This document shows positions 1-7,845 of a stretch of DNA of 7,986 bases, piece by piece. The position numbers were made by a program, and so were the translations under genes. The notes under the pieces are model-generated. The model was not told the DNA's origin, ran no database searches, and saw only the letters and a program-made list of their open reading frames with translations. Source of the DNA: an uncultured Parabacteroides sp. (GTDB lineage Bacteria > Bacteroidota > Bacteroidia > Bacteroidales > Tannerellaceae); the NCBI GenBank assembly GCA_900552415.1, contig USAD01000124.1, positions 1 through 7,986 on the forward strand. Reading direction: 5' to 3'. Position 1 is the first letter of the stretch; the number at the start of each line of letters is the position of its first letter.

Positions 1-2418
1 TTGTAGGTCAAACGCCAAACGTAATCCAAGCGAAGGAATTTGAAGATGTTCTCTATACCGACACCTGCCTCCATATAAGGCGTCTTGTCCATAACATAGG
101 AGCCAGCGGGGAAGGCGTAGAGTCCTTCTTTATTATTGCTCTCGAGGAATGGGTTGTTCTTGTCTGTCAAGTGACCGAACATACCACGGAAGGAGAATAC
201 CTCACGCCATTTCAATTTCTTGATCAACGGTATTCTGTTCAATAATGCGCCGTTCATGAAATAGGTGATATCCCATGACGCGTACTCATCATTGATGAAC
301 TCCATCGCGTTCATATTGGTGTATGATTCCGGTTGCACCAAATAAGAGAGGTTCGCGTTCGGCAGGATCAGCAGGGGATAGGGCACTTTGGTCCAAACCT
401 TGCCCGCTTTTGCCAAGATGTCAACATAACCAAACGCCGAGAACCAGAAACGTTTCTGGATACCAAATTCCGTCTTCTGATAATCGTACGAGCTTCCCAG
501 GATATCCTTGAATGCCATCGTATGGTTCAGGGTGAAAACTGGTGCGTCGAGTGTAATCGGATAACGGTAGTTACGTGTTTGGTAGAATTTCTCGTTTGGA
601 GCGAATCTCAACTTGAATTCCATTTCTGACATACGGTAGTTGTCTACCGAGGTCAGGGTTCCGTCCGCGTTATAACGGTCAAATACGGCATAGCCTGTTG
701 AGAATTCTTTGAGGTTACGTAAGACAATACCATAAGCCCAACCATTGTAATGCTCACGATAGTAGGTCGCTTCCGCTTTTCGTAAGTAGGTCGCACGAGT
801 ATCCTTTTGGCGCTTCAGGGCCAAGAACATGTTATCCTTGTTCGTATACATGTATTGTTGTCCCAGCTGGTTAATATCATAGCTGTATTCCAGGCGTACG
901 GAATGAACGGGGAACTCTTTCCGATATTCTTTTTTGTCGATGAATGAATATTCAGCAAGAGCGTCGTATTTCCATTTACGGTCCTTGGTACCATAGGCGA
1001 CATAACCATCCAGGAATAACCGTTTGCTGAAAGCGGTCGTGGTTGTTCCGCCCACACGGAAGCGGGCGCCTTCAATCGCGTTACCACTGACAGTGGTGTT
1101 CATCGGTCCGAACTCAAACTTGCTCTTATCCTCAACTTTGTTTGTCTGGATATAACCAGAAGTCAGGATAGAGACGATTTTTTCCGTGACATAAAAGATT
1201 GGGACAGAACGAAGCCGTTCCATCAGTTTTTCTACGGAGTTCTGTTCTCTGGCCTTAACTTCGCTAGGTCGGTTTTCCGCCCAGAATTTCTCATCTTTCA
1301 AAGAGGCTTCCGTTTGATAGATGACGGGTGCGCTTTCCTCAAAGACAGCAAGATCCGTTGGAGGATCGAATGTCTGGTTCTCATAAATATTGAGTCGGCG
1401 GGCATACATACCTTTTGATTTTTCAGACAATTTGAAATCAACGCTGATATCGTCTTTTGTAATGATTCGTGTTCCGTCAGCTGCCCGTTTAAAGGTCTGG
1501 TCGATGGTCATTGCTCCGACGAAGTTGAGGTTGATCTTTTTAGGTACGTTGAGTTTCACCCGTTGCACGAAGTAGGTCGAGTCGAGCGTGATGTACAGGT
1601 GGCCCGTGAAACCGAATGTCTCAGGAGTAAACGGCGCAAAGCCCAGGTCGACGCACTTCTGTCCCTCGATTTCCAGCGTATCCAGCAGATAGTATTTATA
1701 GAAGTTTGGGCCCATGGTTGACATGGGGCTTACGAAACGGTTCAAGAACAGTGGGATGTCGTTACTTGCTTCCCAAGACAACCCTTTTCTCACTCTTGGG
1801 CTCTTTTCGATAATAAACCATTTGGATTTTTTCCCGTTCAGAGACCGGCAGGATGGTTGTCCCTATGTCTAATGTATCTACGAAGTCGTCCAGGAAATCG
1901 AATTTACCTTTTTTCCCCTCTTTTTTGGGCTTGACCTCATAGTCGTTCATGGCGAAGACCATCTTCTCATATTGTTTATAAGAGAAATAGTCATGATTCT
2001 TTGGGTCGTTGCTTTCCCGGCGCTCAATCGCGTTCTTGATGAAGATAACGGCAGGATTGTCCTTTTTGGTGTATTTCTCTTTCCCCGGTTTGATGACTAC
2101 CTCGGAGATCTCTATCGTAGTCGGAGCTAATTTGATTTCAAGTTGGCTCGTTTTGCCAGGGACAAGCTTGATCTCTTTCTCGTTATATCCTAAGTAAGAG
2201 ATTTGAAGCGTTCTTTCCTTTGAGGATGTGGTGATGTCAAATTTACCATCCAAATCGGTCGTGCCACCAATCGTGGTGCCTTTTAAAAGAACCGCGACAT
2301 AGGGCAACGGTTCTCCGGTGATGGAGTCCGTGACAATACCCTTTATTGAGATATTTTGACTGTACGCTATACAAGTCGCTGCCAATAAGCAGAATAATAA
2401 AATGAATTTCTTTCCCAT
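1..2418 (-). pseudogene. DUF5686 / carboxypeptidase-regulatory-like outer-membrane protein, frameshifted and cut by the window edge
   Basis: The N-terminal part (ATG at 2416-2418, stop at 1762-1764, 218 residues) has a signal peptide: lysines 3-4, a hydrophobic core at about 5-18, and a probable signal peptidase I site A-Y-S|Q at 18-21. A carboxypeptidase-like regulatory beta-sandwich follows at about residues 24-105, with G-I-V-T-D-S-I-T-G-E-P-L-P and D-L-D-G-K-F. The rest of the protein continues in a different frame from about 1772 down to base 1: about 590 codons with no stop, checked codon by codon. It contains N-D-I-P-L-F-L-N-R-F, F-G-F-T-G-H-L-Y, K-D-D-I-S-V-D-F and the aromatic strands of an outer-membrane beta-barrel, ending at L-D-Y-V-W-R-L-T-Y near the C-terminus. 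Joined, the two parts give just over 800 residues, about the family size. A GTG at 2433 is an alternative start, but the ATG gives the cleaner signal peptide. The family's function is unknown; an outer-membrane barrel is inferred. The product is probably inactive unless the shift is a sequence error. Confidence 0.85.
1762..1774 (-). other. Frameshift site in the DUF5686 gene
   Basis: On the coding strand the first frame reads V-V-L-G-S-K-stop, while the frame one base further on reads E-A-S-N-D-I-P-L-F-L-N and stays open to the window edge. Removing one G from the GGG run (plus-strand CCC at 1772-1774) gives a continuous K-R-V-V-L-E-A-S-N-D-I-P. Both frames are open between 1764 and 1863, so the change must lie in that interval. 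An out-of-frame deletion just after G-S-K is an alternative, because from memory of the family I expect some extra residues between that point and N-D-I-P. Confidence 0.85.
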
Positions 2419-2445
2419 TCTGTCTAATATCACATTAAACGGCTA

Positions 2446-2453
2446 CAAAGGTA
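2446..2453 (-). promoter_or_regulatory. Bacteroides-type -7 promoter box for the DUF5686 gene
   Basis: The coding strand reads TACCTTTG, a full match to the Bacteroides -7 consensus TAnnTTTG, ending 27 bases before the ATG at 2418. The -33 region is only T-rich (TTTT, 17 bases upstream), so it is a weak match. No hairpin terminator is visible between the fkp stop and this box, so read-through from fkp is also possible. Confidence 0.55.
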
Positions 2454-2527
2454 CAACAGATAATTGATATAAAATGTTCTAAAGCATATCGAGATTGTTC
2501 CTTTTGTCTATAAAAATGTGAAAGATA

Positions 2528-5365
2528 TCATGATCTGCTAATTTGGAGACCTTGATCTGAGAGTGACATCTCGACAAACCGTGCATTTTTGTTGGGTGAG
2601 TCTGTTGTCAATATTTCCCTTATTTTCCCAGCCGCTTCTGGACTTTTGGCTACCATATATAAATAACCACCGCCACCTGCGCCGGGCAGTTTATATCCTA
2701 ACGTATAATCTTGTATTTTGCGGATGATGTCTTCCACTGCCGGTGGATTGGTCCCAGAGTCGAGAGCCTTGTTTTGGGCCCAAGTCTTGGCGATTAATTC
2801 GCCATATTCCTGGAAGTTACCTCGTAGGATGGCATCGTAAAGATTCAAGGCATGGGTTTTCATGTCGATGAGGATATCGAGACGTTCGCCATGGTTGAGG
2901 AACATACCCCGGACAATCTCGGAGAGAATATTCTTAGCCGTTCGGGTGATGCCTGTGTAATATAACAGGTGACAAGCCCTGTAGGCCGGCTCCGTGAAAA
3001 GATAGCTTGGTAACCAACGGACAAGAGGGTTCTGGTTGAATCCCTCATTGGTCTGTAACAGTTTCAGGCCATGGAGGATTCCACCATATTGGTCCTGCCA
3101 GCCACCGCCGGTGGTCAGGAGCTGCTCAAGAATCAGGGTACGGTTACCGATCTCGTTCTTATCCCAGGCCAGGCCACAGAAATCGGCTAATGCCCCAAGT
3201 ACGGTTGCTGCCAGGATGGAGCTGGTGCCTAAACCGGAACCTGCGGGAATGGCGGCCAGCAATGTGACGTCGATACCGCTTCCAAAAGCCTTTAGCTGTT
3301 TTTCCAAAGAGTCGTGGCGCTCTTGGGCGAACTCCGGAAGGAATCCGGCTAGGGCCAGGGCCGCTTTTGGAATGGAGAAGGGTGAGCCAACCTTGTTGAA
3401 GTCTCTCAGCTCTTCCCAGGTATGAATCTCCTCCATGGCTCCAAGATCGATGGAGCGCAGGCGGATACTGGTCTCTTTAGTCGGGCGGATGTAGACCTGC
3501 ATGGGAGGTTGACCGTTCAGCTCGATCGCGATGTTGACGACGTTACCGCCATTGAAAAGACAAAAAGGCGGTGTGTCGGTCCAGCCTCCTGCCAAGTCAA
3601 TGCGGGCTGGGCTACGTCCCCAGACGATCTGGTCTGGATATACATTGAGTTTGGGTTGCTGCTTGTCTTGAAGGATGGGGGAAAGTAAACCGTCACGAAG
3701 CAGGTCAAACGCTTTCTGTCCCTCCTCAATGTAGGGTTTACCCTCCAGTTTGAGTACTTGAGAACGGAACATGTGTTGGTGGATCCGTTTCATCAAAGGC
3801 TCATTATCCGACAGGGGTTCCGGCAGGGGAATCTGGCTTTTGGCGAAACTGAGAGCCGCATCGTGCAGGTCTAACTGGTAGAAGACACTCTTTTCATGGT
3901 TCTTGGCGAGTGCACGCCAGTTTCCTTCACGGAAATGGGCTCGTTGCTCGAATAGGCGAACCAGGTTTGCCTGATCGGAAATCTGGTTGGCGGATAGTTT
4001 CTTGGCGGCAAGCCAGATCGTTTTACCCTTTTCGGATTTGGGTTCGTGGATCATCCAGCGGATGACCGTTCCCAACTCCTCCTTGTCTTCCAAAAGAGGG
4101 AAAAGAGGGGTGTCTTGTATGTCGGCTTGTGGAAGCTCCGGCAAGGCACGTGCTTTCAGCCAAGCCGATAGGCTTTGTCCCATGAATAGGGTAGAGGCAT
4201 CGGTCGTGTCGCCTTTGAATGGATCATTATAACCGTAGGGGCGAGCTACCCAGCCCTTTTCGCCAACAGGCACGATGTCCAGGCAGACTCCCTTTGGAAG
4301 GTTGATTGTCCAGTTGTTATGTGGAATACCGGTGATGACTTGCCGGCTGCTTAATTTCCAACTGTTGGGAATATGGCTGTTCTCGATCCAGATCTCCGGA
4401 TTATCGGGAGTCAGCGTGATTTCTACTTCCGAGTTCTGGACAAAAATAGCCGGATGCGGTTTGACCCGGCGTTGCATGATGGCCCGTTGGTCTCGGACAA
4501 GATTCTGCACCGCCAACGTGGATGAAAGCAGCTCAGGGCTGGTTCCGTAATGATAGAACTCACCTCCGGGCAAGGGCAAGATGGCGACTGTCAGTTGATT
4601 CAGTTCAGGGTCGTTGATTCGGGGCGTATCGCCCAATGCCAACCCGAACTCTGAGTAGAGGTCGTAAGCTTTCATCTGTTGGCCATCGTTGGTGTATGAG
4701 CGGCGTGCCAGCCAGTTAACGGCCTTGTCGCTCAAGAGCCAAATACCGATGTCCATCAGGAAGATGTAGTTTTGCGCCAGTTCGCCCAGCTCTTCCAGGC
4801 TTGGCTTTTGCAACATGAAGTCCAGACGATGGGGCGTTGTCCGCTTGGAGACAAAGATGCCGTGATGTGTCGCTAGCGAGGAGTCAACCCAAAGGCCGTA
4901 GCAAACCACGTCCGCCTCGGGGATCTCCTGCAAGGGCTCATTCGAGCGGATATAAACATCGCCACTCGCTATTAAGGTATGGAGCGAGTCGGGTGCTTTT
5001 TCCATGATGCGTTCATAGAGAGGCAGCTGCAGGGACAGGAGATCTTGCGAGAGTTTCTGTCCGCGTGCCCAGCGAAAGACGGGAATCGGGGTCAGGATCT
5101 TGCCTGAAGGGGCATAGCCTGGCAAACGACGGCTTTGTCCGCCCGCATGCAAGAGGATTCGTTTTTCCTTCGACAACCATTCCTCGAATGGGATGTTCGT
5201 GTTATCTGCCCGATGGGCCGACTCGAGCAGCCATGTCGTACCGCCACCCGAGCCTAGTCGGGCACCGATTGGATCAGAGGTGCAAAACCATTCGTTGTGA
5301 TCGGCTTGTTTGATCTCGTGGAAACAATTCACCAAATTGGGCGGTAAAGACAATAACTTCTTCAT
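2528..5365 (-). CDS. fkp: Bifunctional L-fucokinase / L-fucose-1-phosphate guanylyltransferase (Fkp)
   Basis: This 945-residue cytoplasmic enzyme phosphorylates L-fucose with ATP, then joins L-fucose-1-phosphate to GTP to give GDP-L-fucose, the donor for fucosylated capsule and glycoproteins. The N-terminal half is the pyrophosphorylase: its nucleotide-binding signature H-A-G-G-Q-S-R-R-L-P is at 73-82 and P-S-G-K at 86-89. Residues of about 300-440 look like the linking beta-rich region. The C-terminal half is a GHMP kinase: motif 1 G-R-S-P-A-R-I-D-L-A-G-G at 583-594, motif 2 P-A-G-S-G-L-G-T-S-S at 707-716, and motif 3 L-P-G-A-G-G-G-G at 893-900. R588 and D758 (in G-G-W-Q-D-Q-Y) correspond, by a constant offset of four, to R592 and D762 that I recall as kinase active-site residues of the 949-residue Bacteroides fragilis Fkp. 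The ATG at 5363-5365 follows a weak GAGAG ribosome site. The gene is full length and intact, and points away from the DUF4494 gene. Confidence 0.97.
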   Translation of the reverse strand: MKKLLSLPPNLVNCFHEIKQADHNEWFCTSDPIGARLGSGGGTTWLLESAHRADNTNIPFEEWLSKEKRILLHAGGQSRRLPGYAPSGKILTPIPVFRWARGQKLSQDLLSLQLPLYERIMEKAPDSLHTLIASGDVYIRSNEPLQEIPEADVVCYGLWVDSSLATHHGIFVSKRTTPHRLDFMLQKPSLEELGELAQNYIFLMDIGIWLLSDKAVNWLARRSYTNDGQQMKAYDLYSEFGLALGDTPRINDPELNQLTVAILPLPGGEFYHYGTSPELLSSTLAVQNLVRDQRAIMQRRVKPHPAIFVQNSEVEITLTPDNPEIWIENSHIPNSWKLSSRQVITGIPHNNWTINLPKGVCLDIVPVGEKGWVARPYGYNDPFKGDTTDASTLFMGQSLSAWLKARALPELPQADIQDTPLFPLLEDKEELGTVIRWMIHEPKSEKGKTIWLAAKKLSANQISDQANLVRLFEQRAHFREGNWRALAKNHEKSVFYQLDLHDAALSFAKSQIPLPEPLSDNEPLMKRIHQHMFRSQVLKLEGKPYIEEGQKAFDLLRDGLLSPILQDKQQPKLNVYPDQIVWGRSPARIDLAGGWTDTPPFCLFNGGNVVNIAIELNGQPPMQVYIRPTKETSIRLRSIDLGAMEEIHTWEELRDFNKVGSPFSIPKAALALAGFLPEFAQERHDSLEKQLKAFGSGIDVTLLAAIPAGSGLGTSSILAATVLGALADFCGLAWDKNEIGNRTLILEQLLTTGGGWQDQYGGILHGLKLLQTNEGFNQNPLVRWLPSYLFTEPAYRACHLLYYTGITRTAKNILSEIVRGMFLNHGERLDILIDMKTHALNLYDAILRGNFQEYGELIAKTWAQNKALDSGTNPPAVEDIIRKIQDYTLGYKLPGAGGGGYLYMVAKSPEAAGKIREILTTDSPNKNARFVEMSLSDQGLQISRS

Positions 5366-5392
5366 GAGGACTCTCTATTTATGATTCGGTCG

Positions 5393-5424
5393 CGAAGTTA
5401 ATTCTTATATATGATATATGAAAA
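5393..5424 (-). promoter_or_regulatory. Probable fkp promoter
   Basis: On the coding strand a -7 box TAACTTCG (5393-5400) differs from TAnnTTTG at one base. It sits exactly 20 bases after a TTTT -33-like box (5421-5424). The leader to the ATG at 5365 would be short, about 20 bases. The assignment is by pattern only. Confidence 0.4.
5407..5420. repeat. Perfect tandem 7-base repeat (ATATATG x2)
   Basis: ATATATG at 5407-5413 is repeated directly at 5414-5420. Both copies fall inside the 20-base spacer of the proposed fkp promoter. Two copies of an AT-rich 7-mer could arise by chance in this AT-rich intergenic stretch. Confidence 0.6.
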
Positions 5425-5503
5425 CATGTAAGCTTCGGAAGGCTGAAAGGGATAATTTGCCAAAATAGCTCCCGAAAAGGAATAGAGATTAAGAGATTGG
5501 GGT

Positions 5504-5511
5504 TATATTTG
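5504..5511 (+). promoter_or_regulatory. Bacteroides-type -7 promoter box for the DUF4494-yggS genes
   Basis: TATATTTG is a full match to TAnnTTTG and ends 41 bases before the ATG at 5553. I find no convincing TTTG -33 box at the usual spacing. The leader is A- and T-rich and has no Shine-Dalgarno before the ATG, which is common in Bacteroidetes. Confidence 0.6.
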
Positions 5512-5552
5512 TAGTCGATTAACGTTTTAATTAAATTCAATAAGAAAAGATT

Positions 5553-6053
5553 ATGCACAATTGGTTTGAATGTAAGGTCTCTTATATGAAGATGATGGAG
5601 AATGGGATGCAAAAGAAGGTGACGGAGCCTTACCTGGTCGATGCCTTATCGTTTACGGAGGCGGAGGCACGTATCATCGAGGAGATCCGTCCGTTTATCA
5701 CGGGCGAGTTCACTGTCACGGACATCAAGCGGGCCCGCTTGTCCGAACTTTTCTTTAATGAGCAGGGTGATCGTTTCTATAAGATAAAAGTCTATTTCAT
5801 TACGCTCGATGAGAAGAGCGGCGCGGAGAAGAAGACGGCTGCCCAGATGCTGGCGCAGGCCTCGACACTCAAGGAGGCGATCGCTGTTCTTGAGGAGGGC
5901 ATGAAGGGTACTTTGGCCGATTACGTGATCGCTTCCGTGGCGGAGACACAACTGATGGATGTTTTCCCGTTCGACGCGAATAGCATTCCTTCGGAAAAAA
6001 GCGGCGAGGAGTTGATCGCCGAGCAGAAGCAAAAAGCGGAGCAGGAGGCGTGA
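5553..6053 (+). CDS. DUF4494 domain-containing protein
   Basis: This 166-residue protein has no signal peptide or membrane segment, so it is probably cytoplasmic. I recognise it as the DUF4494 family of Bacteroidetes from its opening (W-F-E-C-K-V-S-Y at 4-11), the V-T-E-P-Y-L-V-D-A-L-S-F-T-E-A-E-A-R stretch at 23-40, and F-Y-K-I-K-V-Y-F-I-T-L-D at 75-86. The family's function is unknown. The fold looks like alternating beta strands and amphipathic helices: a helix at about 34-45, strands at about 75-86, and a long helix with A-A-Q-M-L-A-Q-A at 96-103. The C-terminal tail (about 147-166) is charged and rich in E, K and Q, and is probably disordered or helical. The length is normal for the family. 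It is the first gene of a rightward set, and the yggS start lies four bases after its stop, so the two are probably co-transcribed and translationally coupled. Confidence 0.9.
   Translation: MHNWFECKVSYMKMMENGMQKKVTEPYLVDALSFTEAEARIIEEIRPFITGEFTVTDIKRARLSELFFNEQGDRFYKIKVYFITLDEKSGAEKKTAAQMLAQASTLKEAIAVLEEGMKGTLADYVIASVAETQLMDVFPFDANSIPSEKSGEELIAEQKQKAEQEA
6043..6048 (+). promoter_or_regulatory. Strong Shine-Dalgarno for yggS
   Basis: AGGAGG lies inside the last codons of the DUF4494 gene, nine bases before the ATG at 6058. It fixes the yggS start and suggests translational coupling. It is the strongest ribosome site in the window; the other genes have weak or no matches. Confidence 0.75.
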
Positions 6054-6057
6054 TCAT

Positions 6058-6729
6058 ATGACGGGCATCGCACGAAATATCGAGGAGATCCGGAAGACGA
6101 TCCCGGAAGGGGTACGACTGGTGGCGGTTTCCAAGTTTCATCCGGCTGAGGCGATTATGGAAGCTTATGGTGCCGGACAAAGGATTTTTGGCGAGAGCCG
6201 TGCGCAAGAGCTGGTGGCCAAACATAAGGTATTGCCTGCTGATATCGAGTGGCATTTTATTGGTCCCTTACAGACGAATAAGGTAAAGGATATCGTGCCT
6301 TTCGTGAGTTTGATCCATAGTGTCGATTCTTCACGGCTTTTGTTGGAGATCGAGAAACAGGCCGCCCGTGTGGATCGGGTGATTGATGTGTTGTTGGAAT
6401 TGCGGGTCGCCCGAGAGGAGACGAAACATGGATTGGATGAGGCGGATAGCGAGGCGTTGCTGACTGGAGGCTTATTGGATGGCCTGACTCATGTGCGACT
6501 GAAGGGCGTCATGGGCATGGCGACCAATACCGATGATATGGATGAAGTGCGGCTTGAGTTCCGCCAGATTCGTGAGCGGTTCGAGCGGATGCGAGCGATG
6601 TTGGGCGAGCGGGCCGCTGGCTTTACCGAGATCTCGATGGGAATGAGCCACGATTATCCGTTGGCCATTGATGAGGGAAGCACGATGATCCGTGTCGGGA
6701 CAAGTATTTTCGGAGAACGGGAATATTGA
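6058..6729 (+). CDS. yggS: YggS/PipY-family pyridoxal 5'-phosphate homeostasis protein
   Basis: This 223-residue, single-domain, alanine-racemase-like TIM-barrel protein binds PLP and helps keep vitamin B6 and amino/keto-acid pools in balance. No catalytic reaction is established for the family. The PLP lysine is K26 in V-A-V-S-K-F-H-P. Other family signatures are present: F-G-E-S-R-A-Q-E-L at 44-52, W-H-F-I-G-P-L-Q-T-N-K at 65-75, I-H-S-V-D at 86-90, G-V-M-G-M-A at 150-155, S-M-G-M-S-H-D at 193-199 and the phosphate-site run G-S-T-M-I-R-V-G-T at 207-215. It is full length and intact. It follows the DUF4494 gene by four bases with an AGGAGG site. The next gene is 57 bases downstream with a possible promoter of its own. 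Confidence 0.96.
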   Translation: MTGIARNIEEIRKTIPEGVRLVAVSKFHPAEAIMEAYGAGQRIFGESRAQELVAKHKVLPADIEWHFIGPLQTNKVKDIVPFVSLIHSVDSSRLLLEIEKQAARVDRVIDVLLELRVAREETKHGLDEADSEALLTGGLLDGLTHVRLKGVMGMATNTDDMDEVRLEFRQIRERFERMRAMLGERAAGFTEISMGMSHDYPLAIDEGSTMIRVGTSIFGEREY

Positions 6730-6732
6730 ACC

Positions 6733-6762
6733 TTTGCGGAGAAATTAGGCTAATGAATTTTG
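6733..6762 (+). promoter_or_regulatory. Possible promoter for the DHOD-like gene
   Basis: A TTTG -33 box (6733-6736) is followed after 18 bases by GAATTTTG (6755-6762), one mismatch from TAnnTTTG. It would give a leader of under 20 bases before the ATG at 6787. The gene may equally be transcribed from the DUF4494 promoter, since no terminator is seen after yggS. Confidence 0.35.
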
Positions 6763-6786
6763 ATTAATATTAAAAGAGAAGATATT

Positions 6787-7764
6787 ATGGTGGACATGAA
6801 GACTCAATATGCGGGCTTGACATTGCGCAACCCGCTTATTGTCGGCAGTTCGGGTCTGACGAACAAGGCCGAGAAGAACAAAGAGTTTGAGAAGGCCGGT
6901 GCTGGCGCGATCGTCTTGAAATCGCTTTTCGAGGAGCAGATCGAGATGCAGAGCCATTCTTTGGCGACGGATGCCTATTATCCCGAAGCCTTGGATTACA
7001 TTAATGCCTATACGAAGGCAAATGCGGTGAATGATTACCTGAACTTGATTAAGGAGACTAAGGCTCTTTGTTCAATTCCTGTTATCGCTAGCATCAACTG
7101 CTATAAGGCTGATACTTGGATTGATTTCGCCAAACAGATCGAGTTGGCGGGTGCTGACGCCTTGGAGTTGAATATCTATTTCCTGGAAACAGGTCAGGAA
7201 GAGGGTATAGAGCTTTCCAGAAAGGTATATGCCGATGTGGTACGTCGTGTGAAAGCGGCCGTCTCAATTCCGGTAATCATGAAGATCAGTAAGTATTATT
7301 GCAATATCCCTAACCTGGTTAATATCTTGAAGGTGAACGGTGCTGATGGCGTTGTCCTGTTTAATCGTTTCTATCAGCCGGATATCGACTTGAACAATTT
7401 GCAGGTTGTTTCGGGTAACGTGTTCAGCAGTCATTCGGATTTGAGTGACACGTTACGTTGGACGGCGATTGTTTCAGGTAAGGTGCCGGGTATCAGTATT
7501 GCCTCTTCGACAGGCGTACATGATTGGGAAGATGTCGTTAAATGCTTGTTGGCTGGCGCTACAGGCGTTCAGATGTGTAGCGCGCTCTATACGCATGGAC
7601 CGGAGATTATCCCGCAGATATTGACCTGCGTGGAGGAGTGGATGCACCAGGCGAACTTCCAGTCGATCTCCCAGTTCCGGGGTCGTTTGAGCTATGGTCA
7701 AGATGGTAATCGGGCGATGTATGAGCGTTCGCAGTTCATGAAGTATTTCGCGAACCGGGATTGA
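6787..7764 (+). CDS. Dihydroorotate dehydrogenase-like flavoprotein (catalytic Cys absent)
   Basis: This 325-residue TIM-barrel protein belongs to the FMN-dependent dihydroorotate dehydrogenase (DHOD) superfamily. The opening matches DHOD: L-R-N-P-L-I-V-G-S-S-G-L-T at 13-25. FMN-contact positions look kept: K45 in V-L-K-S, N129 in L-E-L-N, K166 in I-M-K-I-S, N193 in V-L-F-N, and the phosphate-binding end S-S-T-G-V and G-A-T-G-V-Q-M at 240-263. After L-E-L-N, true class 1 DHODs have S-C-P-N with the active-site Cys; here the residues are I-Y-F-L-E, with no Cys or Ser. It is therefore unlikely to oxidise dihydroorotate by the usual route, and its substrate is unknown. The start is chosen at ATG 6787; ATG 6796 and a TTG at 6760 are less likely. 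The upstream AGAGAAG is a weak ribosome site. A strong terminator follows the gene. Confidence 0.88.
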   Translation: MVDMKTQYAGLTLRNPLIVGSSGLTNKAEKNKEFEKAGAGAIVLKSLFEEQIEMQSHSLATDAYYPEALDYINAYTKANAVNDYLNLIKETKALCSIPVIASINCYKADTWIDFAKQIELAGADALELNIYFLETGQEEGIELSRKVYADVVRRVKAAVSIPVIMKISKYYCNIPNLVNILKVNGADGVVLFNRFYQPDIDLNNLQVVSGNVFSSHSDLSDTLRWTAIVSGKVPGISIASSTGVHDWEDVVKCLLAGATGVQMCSALYTHGPEIIPQILTCVEEWMHQANFQSISQFRGRLSYGQDGNRAMYERSQFMKYFANRD

Positions 7765-7788
7765 TTCCTGTTGCTATATAATATAATG

Positions 7789-7826
7789 AAGAGGCGTGCG
7801 ACTTTCCAGTGGCACGCCTCTTTGTT
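7789..7826 (+). terminator. Rho-independent terminator, probably bidirectional
   Basis: GAGGCGTGC (7791-7799) pairs perfectly with GCACGCCTC (7812-7820) around a 12-base loop, extended by two A-T pairs (7789-7790 with 7821-7822). A T-rich run (TTTGTTT) follows on the plus strand. It lies 25 bases after the DHOD-like stop and between convergent genes. The opposite side is also T-rich in reverse, so it can serve the minus-strand gene ending at 7846. Confidence 0.88.
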
Positions 7827-7845
7827 TATGTGGACCTGAATTGTA

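Noticed and set aside
333..629. Plus-strand open frames inside the DUF5686 gene (also 323-511 and 1390-1575)
   Set aside because: They lie antisense to a long clean coding frame and have no recognisable protein features or start signals.
815..1087. Minus-strand 90-codon frame within the DUF5686 barrel region
   Set aside because: It is an alternative frame of the same strand; the true frame here is open and gives barrel-like sequence.
1762..1774. Programmed ribosomal frameshifting to join the two DUF5686 frames
   Set aside because: The needed shift is +1, and there is no slippery heptamer or evident downstream structure. The family is not known to use recoding.
2371..2418. Lipoprotein signal at Cys16 of the DUF5686 protein
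   Set aside because: The residues before the Cys (A-A-T) do not fit a lipobox; an A-Y-S|Q signal peptidase I site follows and suits an outer-membrane barrel.
3036..3688. Plus-strand frames antisense to fkp (also 3987-4232, 4275-4550, 5065-5313)
   Set aside because: They are shadows of the GC-rich fkp codons, with no domain or start signal.
5401..5420. AT-rich stretch as an operator palindrome
   Set aside because: It is a direct repeat, not a good inverted repeat, and no regulator is encoded nearby.
5379..5612. Minus-strand 77-codon frame over the divergent intergenic region
   Set aside because: It overlaps both promoters and the start of the DUF4494 gene in antisense, and its sequence resembles no protein I know.
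5646..6255. Two minus-strand 128-codon frames opposite DUF4494 and yggS
   Set aside because: They are antisense to two well-recognised genes and rich in R, L and P as expected of shadow frames.
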